NCBI GenBank assembly: GCA_026874595.1
Contig: JAPPUL010000019.1
Location: 1-64,000, forward strand
Length of the DNA stretch: 64,000 nt
Direction of reading: 5' to 3'
Source: Sipunculus nudus
Taxonomy: Eukaryota; Annelida; Sipuncula; Golfingiida; Sipunculidae
Positions 52,035-64,000 of this stretch are shown in pieces. The position numbers and the translations under genes are program-made. The notes below the pieces were generated by a model, which saw only the letters and a list, made by a program, of their open reading frames with translations, did not search any database and was not told where the DNA came from. Position 1 is the first letter of the stretch, and the number at the start of each line of letters is the position of its first letter.

Positions 52035-53306
52035 GTCGTATCTGAAACTAGGAACATTGGCTTATCCCTTCGCACATGTTGCTTTGTGCTGCCGTTACCA
52101 TGGTTACCAAATTTTGGGGTAAAACTTGACAATCTGAAAATTCGGAGTTTTCCAGCTGCTATCTCTGTTGATATTTGCGATAGAAAGGTCTGGTTTTTGG
52201 CGTTAGACAGCATCCCTCCAGTTCTAAGCCATTCAATCGCAAGTCTCGTCATATCTCGCACCGTTTCTCGTGAAACGAGAACACGTGACCATTCAAAGAA
52301 ATGCCTATAATTCTGTCATTTTTCACGCTACAGACACATGGCTTGCAGCGCCGGATAGCGGCTGACACTCGCAGTCACATTCAGGGGTCGCATTGTCAGT
52401 CTCGTCAAATCTCGCGCCGTGTTTCACCAAACCACGAAGTCACGTGCCGTCGCCGCAAGTGGCGGCAGGGTCCTTACGGTGGGCGGCCGGCGTGTGCAGC
52501 GGTGCGTGACGGCCTCTCCGGGCCCCATCTATGATCATACATGTTGGAGGCACAGTCACAACTTTATTGCTTGCCGGAAATCTTCGATTTTCGCAAGCTG
52601 GTTGGTCAGTCCGCGGATGTCTGTTTGTCTGTTTGTTTGTTTGTTTGTTTGTCTGTCCAGTCCCTACAGGTCGCAATTTTCATCCCATCGCTTTCAAACT
52701 TTCACAGTTTGTGTAGAATCAAAAATGCAAGAAGCCTATTGTTTTTGGGCAATATAGGTCAAAGGTCAAGGTCAAGGTCATCAAAAGTTCCTAAAGTGCT
52801 CTTTTCTTCATATCTCCATTACTATTTGTCATAGCCCACTTCAAACAGGGCTCATTTTAATCGGCATTCCAAGGCCTTTCTTCTGATATATATGTTGCTG
52901 AAATCTGCTGTTTCTATGGTTACACATTTTGGGGGGAAAACTCATGATTTTCGAAAATAAAAGGCCTACTTTTTCTAACTTTGTCATTTTCAAAGCTCGA
53001 GAGTTCTAGTTTTTTGCATCATATAGTACTAAATAAGCTTTTTATCATACAAGTAAAAGTCTCGTAAAATCTTGCACCATTTCTCGTCAAACGAGAATTT
53101 TCGAGATTTCATTAAATATGGCTTACAGGTCGCATTTTTTAAACTATGACTTTGAAAATGACATATTTTGTGTTATTTAGAAATATCTCGAAACCAATTT
53201 TTCATTTTTTGGAAATAGCCACCAGGGGGCGTGGTACATGAAACACTGTAACATATCATTTTTCTGCAATATCTCAAAAAATATTAAACGTGACACCATT
53301 TTTTTG

Positions 53307-55847
53307 GTCGTATCTGAAACTAGGAACATTGGCTTATCCCTTCGCACATGTTGCTTTGTGCTGCCGTTACCATGGTTACCAAATTTTGGGGTAAAACTTG
53401 ACAATCTGAAAATTCGGAGTTTTCCAGCTGCTATCTCTGTTGATATTTGCGATAGAAAGGTCTGGTTTTTGGCGTTAGACAGCATCCCTCCAGTTCTAAG
53501 CCATTTATCTCGCACCGTTTCTCGTGAAACGAGAACACGTGACCATTCAAAGAAATGCCTATAATTCTGTCATTTTTTCACGCTACAGACACATGGCTTG
53601 CAGCGCCGGATAGCGGCTGGACACTCGCAGTCACATTCAGGGGTCGCATTGTCAGTCTCGTCAAATCTCGCGCCGTGTTTCACCAAACCACGAAGTCACG
53701 TGCCGTCGCCGCAAGTGGCGGGCAGGGTCCTTACGGTGGGGCGGCCGGCGTGTGCAGCGGTGCGTGACGGCCTCTCCGGGGCCCCATCTATGATCATACA
53801 TGTTGGAGGCACAGTCACAACTTTATTGCTTGCCGGAAATCTTCGATTTTCGCAAGCTGGTTGGTCAGTCGCGGATGTCTGTTTGTCTGTTTGTTTGTTT
53901 GTTTTGTTTGTCTGTCCAGTCCCTACAGGTCGCAATTTTCATCCCATCGCTTTCAAACTTTCACAGTTTGTGTAGAATCAAAAAATGCAAGAAGCCTATT
54001 GTTTTTTGGGGCAATATAGGTCAAAGGTCAAGGTCAAGGTCATCAAAAGTTCCTAAAGTGCTCTTTTCTTCATATCTCCATTACTATTTGTCATAGCCAC
54101 TTCAAACAGGGCTCATTTTTAATCGGCATTCCAAGGCCTTTCTTCTGATATATATGTTGCTGAAATCTGCTGTTTTCTATGGTTACACATTTTGGGGGAA
54201 AAACTCATGATTTTCGAAAATAAAAGGCCTACTTTTTCTAACTTTGTCATTTTCAAAGCTCGAGAGTTCTAGTTTTTTGCATCATATAGTACTAAATAAG
54301 CTTTTTATCATACAAGTAAAAGTCTCGTAAAATCTTGCACCATTTCTCGTCAAACGAGAATTTTCGAGATTTCATTAAATATGGCTTACAGGTCGCATTT
54401 TTTTAAACTATGACTTTGAAAATGACATATTTTTGTGTTATTTAGAAAATATCTCGAAACCAATTTTTCATTTTTTTGGAAATAGCCACCAGGGGGCGTG
54501 GTACATGAAACACTGTAACATATCATTTTTTCTGCAATATCTCAAAAAATATTAAACGTGACACCATTTTTTTTGGTCGTATCTGAAACTAGGAACATTG
54601 GCTTATCCCTTCGCACATGTTGCTTTGTGCTGCCGTTACCATGGTTACCAAATTTTGGGGTAAAACTTGACAATCTGAAAATTCGGAGTTTTCCAGCTGC
54701 TATCTCTGTTGATATTTGCGATAGAAAGGTCTGGTTTTTGGCGTTAGACAGCATCCCTCCAGTTTCTAAGGCCATTCAATCGCAAGTCTCGTCATATCTC
54801 GCACCGTTTCTCGTGAAACGAGAACACGTGACCATTCAAAGAAATGCCTATAATTCTGTCATTTTTTCACGCTACAGACACATGGCTTGCAGCGCCGGAT
54901 AGCGGCTGACACTCGCAGTCACATTCAGGGGTCGCATTGTCAGTCTCGTCAAATCTCGCGCCGTGTTTCACCAAACCACGAAGTCACGTGCCGTCGCCGC
55001 AAGTGGCGGCAGGGTCCTTACGGTGGGCGGCCGGCGTGTGCAGCGGTGCGTGACGGCCTCTCCGGGCCCCATCTATGATCATACATGTTGGAGGCACAGT
55101 CACAACTTTATTGCTTGCCGGAAATCTTCGATTTTCGCAAGCTGGTTGGTCAGTCGCGGATGTCTGTTTGTCTGTTTGTTTGTTTGTTTGTTTGTCTGCC
55201 CAGTCCCTACAGGTCGCAATTTTCATCCCATCGCTTTCAAACTTTCACAGTTTGTGTAGAATCAAAAATGCAAGAAGCCTATTGTTTTTGGGCAATATAG
55301 GTCAAAGGTCAAGGTCAAGGTCATCAAAAGTTCCTAAAGTGCTCTTTTCTTCATATCTCCATTACTATTTGTCATAGCCACTTCAAACAGGGCTCATTTT
55401 AATCGGCATTCCAAGGCCTTTCTTCTGATATATATGTTGCTGAAATCTGCTGTTTCTATGGTTACACATTTTGGGGGAAAACTCATGATTTTCGAAAATA
55501 AAAGGCCTACTTTTTCTAACTTTGTCATTTTCAAAGCTCGAGAGTTCTAGTTTTTTGCATCATATAGTACTAAATAAGCTTTTTATCATACAAGTAAAAG
55601 TCTCGTAAAATCTTGCACCATTTCTCGTCAAACGAGAATTTTCGAGATTTCATTAAATATGGCTTACAGGTCGCATTTTTTAAACTATGACTTTGAAAAT
55701 GACATATTTTGTGTTATTTAGAAATATCTCGAAACCAATTTTTCATTTTTTGGAAATAGCCACCAGGGGGCGTGGTACATGAAACACTGTAACATATCAT
55801 TTTTCTGCAATATCTCAAAAAATATTAAACGTGACACCATTTTTTTG
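53307..55847 (+). repeat. Indel-rich monomers 43 and 44
   Basis: Copy 43 has an 18-bp deletion after 53505 and, from about 53572 on, 18 single-base insertions, so its length returns to 1,269 by coincidence. Copy 44 (1,272 bp) has three more insertions, the last near 54867. Nearly all extend a homopolymer, for example CATTTTTTCAC, GTGGGGCGG, GTTTTGTTTG, TTTTTTGGGG and AGAAAATATC. After about 54870 the sequence is clean. Copy 42 (52035-53306) has three similar insertions. The pattern resembles unpolished long-read sequence. Confidence 0.85.
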
Positions 55848-58800
55848 GTCGTATCTGAAACTAGGAACATTGGCTTATCCCTTCGCACATGTTGCTTTGT
55901 GCTGCCGTTACCATGGTTACCAAATTTTGGGGTAAAACTTGACAATCTGAAAATTCGGAGTTTTCCAGCTGCTATCTCTGTTGATATTTGCGATAGAAAG
56001 GTCTGGTTTTTGGCGTTAGACAGCATCCCTCCAGTTCTAAGCCATTCAATCGCAAGTCTCGTCATATCTCGCACCGTTTCTCGTGAAACGAGAACACGTG
56101 ACCATTCAAAGAAATGCCTATAATTCTGTCATTTTTCACGCTACAGACACATGGCTTGCAGCGCCGGATAGCGGCTGACACTCGCAGTCACATTCAGGGG
56201 TCGCATTGTCAGTCTCGTCAAATCTCGCGCCGTGTTTCACCAAACCACGAAGTCACGTGCCGTCGCCGCAAGTGGCGGCAGGGTCCTTACGGTGGGCGGC
56301 CGGCGTGTGCAGCGGTGCGTGACGGCCTCTCCGGGCCCCATCTATGATCATACATGTTGGAGGCACAGTCACAACTTTATTGCTTGCCGGAAATCTTCGA
56401 TTTTCGCAAGCTGGTTGGTCAGTCGCGGATGTCTGTTTGTCTGTTTGTTTGTTTGTTTGTTTGTCTGCCCAGTCCCTACAGGTCGCAATTTTCATCCCAT
56501 CGCTTTCAAACTTTCACAGTTTGTGTAGAATCAAAAATGCAAGAAGCCTATTGTTTTTGGGCAATATAGGTCAAAGGTCAAGGTCAAGGTCATCAAAAGT
56601 TCCTAAAGTGCTCTTTTCTTCATATCTCCATTACTATTTGTCATAGCCACTTCAAACAGGGCTCATTTTAATCGGCATTCCAAGGCCTTTCTTCTGATAT
56701 ATATGTTGCTGAAATCTGCTGTTTCTATGGTTACACATTTTGGGGGAAAACTCATGATTTTCGAAAATAAAAGGCCTACTTTTTCTAACTTTGTCATTTT
56801 CAAAGCTCGAGAGTTCTAGTTTTTTGCATCATATAGTACTAAATAAGCTTTTTATCATACAAGTAAAAGTCTCGTAAAATCTTGCACCATTTCTCGTCAA
56901 ACGAGAATTTTCGAGATTTCATTAAATATGGCTTACAGGTCGCATTTTTTAAACTATGACTTTGAAAATGACATATTTTGTGTTATTTAGAAATATCTCG
57001 AAACCAATTTTTCATTTTTTGGAAATAGCCACCAGGGGGCGTGGTACATGAAACACTGTAACATATCATTTTTCTGCAATATCTCAAAAAATATTAAACG
57101 TGACACCATTTTTTTGGTCGTATCTGAAACTAGGAACATTGGCTTATCCCTTCGCACATGTTGCTTTGTGCTGCCGTTACCATGGTTACCAAATTTTGGG
57201 GTAAAACTTGACAATCTGAAAATTCGGAGTTTTCCAGCTGCTATCTCTGTTGATATTTGCGATAGAAAGGTCTGGTTTTTGGCGTTAGACAGCATCCCTC
57301 CAGTTCTAAGCCATTCAATCGCAAGTCTCGTCATATCTCGCACCGTTTCTCGTGAAACGAGAACACGTGACCATTCAAAGAAATGCCTATAATTCTGTCA
57401 TTTTTCACGCTACAGACACATGGCTTGCAGCGCCGGATAGCGGCTGACACTCGCAGTCACATTCAGGGGTCGCATTGTCAGTCTCGTCAAATCTCGCGCC
57501 GTGTTTCACCAAACCACGAAGTCACGTGCCGTCGCCGCAAGTGGCGGCAGGGTCCTTACGGTGGGCGGCCGGCGTGTGCAGCGGTGCGTGACGGCCTCTC
57601 CGGGCCCCATCTATGATCATACATGTTGGAGGCACAGTCACAACTTTATTGCTTGCCGGAAATCTTCGATTTTCGCAAGCTGGTTGGTCAGTCGCGGATG
57701 TCTGTTTGTCTGTTTGTTTGTTTGTTTGTTTGTCTGCCCAGTCCCTACAGGTCGCAATTTTCATCCCATCGCTTTCAAACTTTCACAGTTTGTGTAGAAT
57801 CAAAAATGCAAGAAGCCTATTGTTTTTGGGCAATATAGGTCAAAGGTCAAGGTCAAGGTCATCAAAAGTTCCTAAAGTGCTCTTTTCTTCATATCTCCAT
57901 TACTATTTGTCATAGCCACTTCAAACAGGGCTCATTTTAATCGGCATTCCAAGGCCTTTCTTCTGATATATATGTTGCTGAAATCTGCTGTTTCTATGGT
58001 TACACATTTTGGGGGAAAACTCATGATTTTCGAAAATAAAAGGCCTACTTTTTCTAACTTTGTCATTTTCAAAGCTCGAGAGTTCTAGTTTTTTGCATCA
58101 TATAGTACTAAATAAGCTTTTTATCATACAAGTAAAAGTCTCGTAAAATCTTGCACCATTTCTCGTCAAACGAGAATTTTCGAGATTTCATTAAATATGG
58201 CTTACAGGTCGCATTTTTTAAACTATGACTTTGAAAATGACATATTTTGTGTTATTTAGAAATATCTCGAAACCAATTTTTCATTTTTTGGAAATAGCCA
58301 CCAGGGGGCGTGGTACATGAAACACTGTAACATATCATTTTTCTGCAATATCTCAAAAAATATTAAACGTGACACCATTTTTTTGGTCGTATCTGAAACT
58401 AGGAACATTGGCTTATCCCTTCGCACATGTTGCTTTGTGCTGCCGTTACCATGGTTACCAAATTTTGGGGTAAAACTTGACAATCTGAAAATTCGGAGTT
58501 TTCCAGCTGCTATCTCTGTTGATATTTGCGATAGAAAGGTCTGGTTTTTGGCGTTAGACAGCATCCCTCCAGTTCTAAGCCATTCAATCGCAAGTCTCGT
58601 CATATCTCGCACCGTTTCTCGTGAAACGAGAACACGTGACCATTCAAAGAAATGCCTATAATTCTGTCATTTTTCACGCTACAGACACATGGCTTGCAGC
58701 GCCGGATAGCGGCTGACACTCGCAGTCACATTCAGGGGTCGCATTGTCAGTCTCGTCAAATCTCGCGCCGTGTTTCACCAAACCACGAAGTCACGTGCCG

Positions 58801-61800
58801 TCGCCGCAAGTGGCGGCAGGGTCCTTACGGTGGGCGGCCGGCGTGTGCAGCGGTGCGTGACGGCCTCTCCGGGCCCCATCTATGATCATACATGTTGGAG
58901 GCACAGTCACAACTTTATTGCTTGCCGGAAATCTTCGATTTTCGCAAGCTGGTTGGTCAGTCGCGGATGTCTGTTTGTCTGTTTGTTTGTTTGTTTGTTT
59001 GTCTGCCCAGTCCCTACAGGTCGCAATTTTCATCCCATCGCTTTCAAACTTTCACAGTTTGTGTAGAATCAAAAATGCAAGAAGCCTATTGTTTTTGGGC
59101 AATATAGGTCAAAGGTCAAGGTCAAGGTCATCAAAAGTTCCTAAAGTGCTCTTTTCTTCATATCTCCATTACTATTTGTCATAGCCACTTCAAACAGGGC
59201 TCATTTTAATCGGCATTCCAAGGCCTTTCTTCTGATATATATGTTGCTGAAATCTGCTGTTTCTATGGTTACACATTTTGGGGGAAAACTCATGATTTTC
59301 GAAAATAAAAGGCCTACTTTTTCTAACTTTGTCATTTTCAAAGCTCGAGAGTTCTAGTTTTTTGCATCATATAGTACTAAATAAGCTTTTTATCATACAA
59401 GTAAAAGTCTCGTAAAATCTTGCACCATTTCTCGTCAAACGAGAATTTTCGAGATTTCATTAAATATGGCTTACAGGTCGCATTTTTTAAACTATGACTT
59501 TGAAAATGACATATTTTGTGTTATTTAGAAATATCTCGAAACCAATTTTTCATTTTTTGGAAATAGCCACCAGGGGGCGTGGTACATGAAACACTGTAAC
59601 ATATCATTTTTCTGCAATATCTCAAAAAATATTAAACGTGACACCATTTTTTTGGTCGTATCTGAAACTAGGAACATTGGCTTATCCCTTCGCACATGTT
59701 GCTTTGTGCTGCCGTTACCATGGTTACCAAATTTTGGGGTAAAACTTGACAATCTGAAAATTCGGAGTTTTCCAGCTGCTATCTCTGTTGATATTTGCGA
59801 TAGAAAGGTCTGGTTTTTGGCGTTAGACAGCATCCCTCCAGTTCTAAGCCATTCAATCGCAAGTCTCGTCATATCTCGCACCGTTTCTCGTGAAACGAGA
59901 ACACGTGACCATTCAAAGAAATGCCTATAATTCTGTCATTTTTCACGCTACAGACACATGGCTTGCAGCGCCGGATAGCGGCTGACACTCGCAGTCACAT
60001 TCAGGGGTCGCATTGTCAGTCTCGTCAAATCTCGCGCCGTGTTTCACCAAACCACGAAGTCACGTGCCGTCGCCGCAAGTGGCGGCAGGGTCCTTACGGT
60101 GGGCGGCCGGCGTGTGCAGCGGTGCGTGACGGCCTCTCCGGGCCCCATCTATGATCATACATGTTGGAGGCACAGTCACAACTTTATTGCTTGCCGGAAA
60201 TCTTCGATTTTCGCAAGCTGGTTGGTCAGTCGCGGATGTCTGTTTGTCTGTTTGTTTGTTTGTTTGTTTGTCTGCCCAGTCCCTACAGGTCGCAATTTTC
60301 ATCCCATCGCTTTCAAACTTTCACAGTTTGTGTAGAATCAAAAATGCAAGAAGCCTATTGTTTTTGGGCAATATAGGTCAAAGGTCAAGGTCAAGGTCAT
60401 CAAAAGTTCCTAAAGTGCTCTTTTCTTCATATCTCCATTACTATTTGTCATAGCCACTTCAAACAGGGCTCATTTTAATCGGCATTCCAAGGCCTTTCTT
60501 CTGATATATATGTTGCTGAAATCTGCTGTTTCTATGGTTACACATTTTGGGGGAAAACTCATGATTTTCGAAAATAAAAGGCCTACTTTTTCTAACTTTG
60601 TCATTTTCAAAGCTCGAGAGTTCTAGTTTTTTGCATCATATAGTACTAAATAAGCTTTTTATCATACAAGTAAAAGTCTCGTAAAATCTTGCACCATTTC
60701 TCGTCAAACGAGAATTTTCGAGATTTCATTAAATATGGCTTACAGGTCGCATTTTTTAAACTATGACTTTGAAAATGACATATTTTGTGTTATTTAGAAA
60801 TATCTCGAAACCAATTTTTCATTTTTTGGAAATAGCCACCAGGGGGCGTGGTACATGAAACACTGTAACATATCATTTTTCTGCAATATCTCAAAAAATA
60901 TTAAACGTGACACCATTTTTTTGGTCGTATCTGAAACTAGGAACATTGGCTTATCCCTTCGCACATGTTGCTTTGTGCTGCCGTTACCATGGTTACCAAA
61001 TTTTGGGGTAAAACTTGACAATCTGAAAATTCGGAGTTTTCCAGCTGCTATCTCTGTTGATATTTGCGATAGAAAGGTCTGGTTTTTGGCGTTAGACAGC
61101 ATCCCTCCAGTTCTAAGCCATTCAATCGCAAGTCTCGTCATATCTCGCACCGTTTCTCGTGAAACGAGAACACGTGACCATTCAAAGAAATGCCTATAAT
61201 TCTGTCATTTTTCACGCTACAGACACATGGCTTGCAGCGCCGGATAGCGGCTGACACTCGCAGTCACATTCAGGGGTCGCATTGTCAGTCTCGTCAAATC
61301 TCGCGCCGTGTTTCACCAAACCACGAAGTCACGTGCCGTCGCCGCAAGTGGCGGCAGGGTCCTTACGGTGGGCGGCCGGCGTGTGCAGCGGTGCGTGACG
61401 GCCTCTCCGGGCCCCATCTATGATCATACATGTTGGAGGCACAGTCACAACTTTATTGCTTGCCGGAAATCTTCGATTTTCGCAAGCTGGTTGGTCAGTC
61501 GCGGATGTCTGTTTGTCTGTTTGTTTGTTTGTTTGTTTGTCTGCCCAGTCCCTACAGGTCGCAATTTTCATCCCATCGCTTTCAAACTTTCACAGTTTGT
61601 GTAGAATCAAAAATGCAAGAAGCCTATTGTTTTTGGGCAATATAGGTCAAAGGTCAAGGTCAAGGTCATCAAAAGTTCCTAAAGTGCTCTTTTCTTCATA
61701 TCTCCATTACTATTTGTCATAGCCACTTCAAACAGGGCTCATTTTAATCGGCATTCCAAGGCCTTTCTTCTGATATATATGTTGCTGAAATCTGCTGTTT

Positions 61801-63461
61801 CTATGGTTACACATTTTGGGGGAAAACTCATGATTTTCGAAAATAAAAGGCCTACTTTTTCTAACTTTGTCATTTTCAAAGCTCGAGAGTTCTAGTTTTT
61901 TGCATCATATAGTACTAAATAAGCTTTTTATCATACAAGTAAAAGTCTCGTAAAATCTTGCACCATTTCTCGTCAAACGAGAATTTTCGAGATTTCATTA
62001 AATATGGCTTACAGGTCGCATTTTTTAAACTATGACTTTGAAAATGACATATTTTGTGTTATTTAGAAATATCTCGAAACCAATTTTTCATTTTTTGGAA
62101 ATAGCCACCAGGGGGCGTGGTACATGAAACACTGTAACATATCATTTTTCTGCAATATCTCAAAAAATATTAAACGTGACACCATTTTTTTGGTCGTATC
62201 TGAAACTAGGAACATTGGCTTATCCCTTCGCACATGTTGCTTTGTGCTGCCGTTACCATGGTTACCAAATTTTGGGGTAAAACTTGACAATCTGAAAATT
62301 CGGAGTTTTCCAGCTGCTATCTCTGTTGATATTTGCGATAGAAAGGTCTGGTTTTTGGCGTTAGACAGCATCCCTCCAGTTCTAAGCCATTCAATCGCAA
62401 GTCTCGTCATATCTCGCACCGTTTCTCGTGAAACGAGAACACGTGACCATTCAAAGAAATGCCTATAATTCTGTCATTTTTCACGCTACAGACACATGGC
62501 TTGCAGCGCCGGATAGCGGCTGACACTCGCAGTCACATTCAGGGGTCGCATTGTCAGTCTCGTCAAATCTCGCGCCGTGTTTCACCAAACCACGAAGTCA
62601 CGTGCCGTCGCCGCAAGTGGCGGCAGGGTCCTTACGGTGGGCGGCCGGCGTGTGCAGCGGTGCGTGACGGCCTCTCCGGGCCCCATCTATGATCATACAT
62701 GTTGGAGGCACAGTCACAACTTTATTGCTTGCCGGAAATCTTCGATTTTCGCAAGCTGGTTGGTCAGTCGCGGATGTCTGTTTGTCTGTTTGTTTGTTTG
62801 TTTGTTTGTCTGCCCAGTCCCTACAGGTCGCAATTTTCATCCCATCGCTTTCAAACTTTCACAGTTTGTGTAGAATCAAAAATGCAAGAAGCCTATTGTT
62901 TTTGGGCAATATAGGTCAAAGGTCAAGGTCAAGGTCATCAAAAGTTCCTAAAGTGCTCTTTTCTTCATATCTCCATTACTATTTGTCATAGCCACTTCAA
63001 ACAGGGCTCATTTTAATCGGCATTCCAAGGCCTTTCTTCTGATATATATGTTGCTGAAATCTGCTGTTTCTATGGTTACACATTTTGGGGGAAAACTCAT
63101 GATTTTCGAAAATAAAAGGCCTACTTTTTCTAACTTTGTCATTTTCAAAGCTCGAGAGTTCTAGTTTTTTGCATCATATAGTACTAAATAAGCTTTTTAT
63201 CATACAAGTAAAAGTCTCGTAAAATCTTGCACCATTTCTCGTCAAACGAGAATTTTCGAGATTTCATTAAATATGGCTTACAGGTCGCATTTTTTAAACT
63301 ATGACTTTGAAAATGACATATTTTGTGTTATTTAGAAATATCTCGAAACCAATTTTTCATTTTTTGGAAATAGCCACCAGGGGGCGTGGTACATGAAACA
63401 CTGTAACATATCATTTTTCTGCAATATCTCAAAAAATATTAAACGTGACACCATTTTTTTG

Positions 63462-64000
63462 GTCGTATCTGAAACTAGGAACATTGGCTTATCCCTTCGC
63501 ACATGTTGCTTTGTGCTGCCGTTACCATGGTTACCAAATTTTGGGGTAAAACTTGACAATCTGAAAATTCGGAGTTTTCCAGCTGCTATCTCTGTTGATA
63601 TTTGCGATAGAAAGGTCTGGTTTTTGGCGTTAGACAGCATCCCTCCAGTTCTAAGCCATTCAATCGCAAGTCTCGTCATATCTCGCACCGTTTCTCGTGA
63701 AACGAGAACACGTGACCATTCAAAGAAATGCCTATAATTCTGTCATTTTTCACGCTACAGACACATGGCTTGCAGCGCCGGATAGCGGCTGACACTCGCA
63801 GTCACATTCAGGGGTCGCATTGTCAGTCTCGTCAAATCTCGCGCCGTGTTTCACCAAACCACGAAGTCACGTGCCGTCGCCGCAAGTGGCGGCAGGGTCC
63901 TTACGGTGGGCGGCCGGCGTGTGCAGCGGTGCGTGACGGCCTCTCCGGGCCCCATCTATGATCATACATGTTGGAGGCACAGTCACAACTTTATTGCTTG
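63462..64000 (+). repeat. Partial monomer 51 at the window edge
   Basis: The first 539 bp of a B-type monomer, cut by the window end just before the TTTG tract. It is identical by eye to the preceding B copies, so the array continues beyond the window. Confidence 0.95.

Larger units (their letters stand above)
51650..64000 (+). repeat. Satellite array B: diverged subfamily of the same monomer
   Basis: Monomers start at 52035, 53307, 54576 and 55848, then every 1,269 bp to 63462, where a 539-bp partial copy runs off the window. Orientation and phase match array A. About 30 fixed substitutions separate it from A. Examples are CAGCTTCTCTC to CAGCTGCTATC, TCTAGTTCTTAG to TCCAGTTCTAAG, GCAGCGCTGG to GCAGCGCCGG, AACATGGCTCC to AACAGGGCTCA, and GCTAGAGATTCC to GCTCGAGAGTTC. 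Monomers 45 to 50 appear identical to each other. The last change creates a CTCGAG (XhoI) site once per B monomer that I do not find in A monomers. Within-array identity near 100% with about 2.4% between arrays fits local homogenisation of two blocks. Confidence 0.97.

Noticed and set aside
1-64000. CRISPR array
   Set aside because: The repeats are 1.27 kb with no spacers, far from the short-repeat/unique-spacer form, and the sequence looks eukaryotic.
1-64000. Ribosomal DNA spacer, 5S, histone or tRNA gene cluster
   Set aside because: No rRNA-like stretch, histone frame, tRNA cloverleaf or pol III A/B box pair was recognised in the monomer; a gene cluster would show one in each unit.

Overview
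This window is one long satellite array with no credible gene in it. All 64,000 bases are head-to-tail copies of a monomer of about 1,269 bp, all in the same orientation. There are 50 complete copies and a 539-bp partial copy at the right edge. Both window edges fall inside the array, so its true length and flanks are not visible. This points to heterochromatin or a macrosatellite of a eukaryotic nuclear genome. The CTCF-like motif and nuclear-receptor half-site clusters suggest an animal. The (TTTG)n and AGGTCA patches remind me of marine invertebrate, especially molluscan, repeats, but the species is a low-confidence guess.

Layout. Array A (1 to about 51,640) holds 40 complete copies and most of a 41st, almost letter-for-letter identical. 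Array B (about 51,650 to 64,000) holds the rest, differing from A by roughly 30 fixed substitutions per monomer (about 2.4%, counted by eye). The switch from A to B happens inside monomer 41, between 51,621 and 51,665, next to a 6-bp deletion. Monomers 43 and 44, just right of the switch, carry about 21 extra single bases, mostly in homopolymers. Either this stretch is poorly polished, or the A/B join is an assembly product. Monomers 45 to 50 are again identical at exactly 1,269 bp.

Monomer anatomy. The monomer is itself built from an older repeat. Two collinear modules of about 457 bp (1087-1542 and 1900-2356) share landmarks at matching spacings. A third, truncated module (about 1543-1685) is followed by about 210 bp of CpG-rich and (TTTG)n sequence. 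Each monomer carries a set of recognisable sites: one 14-bp exact match to the core of the vertebrate CTCF motif, one cluster of four AGGTCA nuclear-receptor half-sites, an RFX/X-box-like near-palindrome, two CACGTG E-boxes, two perfect 7-bp-arm hairpins, and a CpG-dense island. The CTCF-like site of one module and the AGGTCA cluster of the other occupy equivalent positions.

Interpretation. By organisation this resembles human DXZ4, a tandem macrosatellite with one CTCF site per monomer, and it could act as a chromatin boundary or a sink for transcription factors. That is inference; only the motifs and their regular arrangement are seen. The short open frames repeated in every monomer are judged non-coding.
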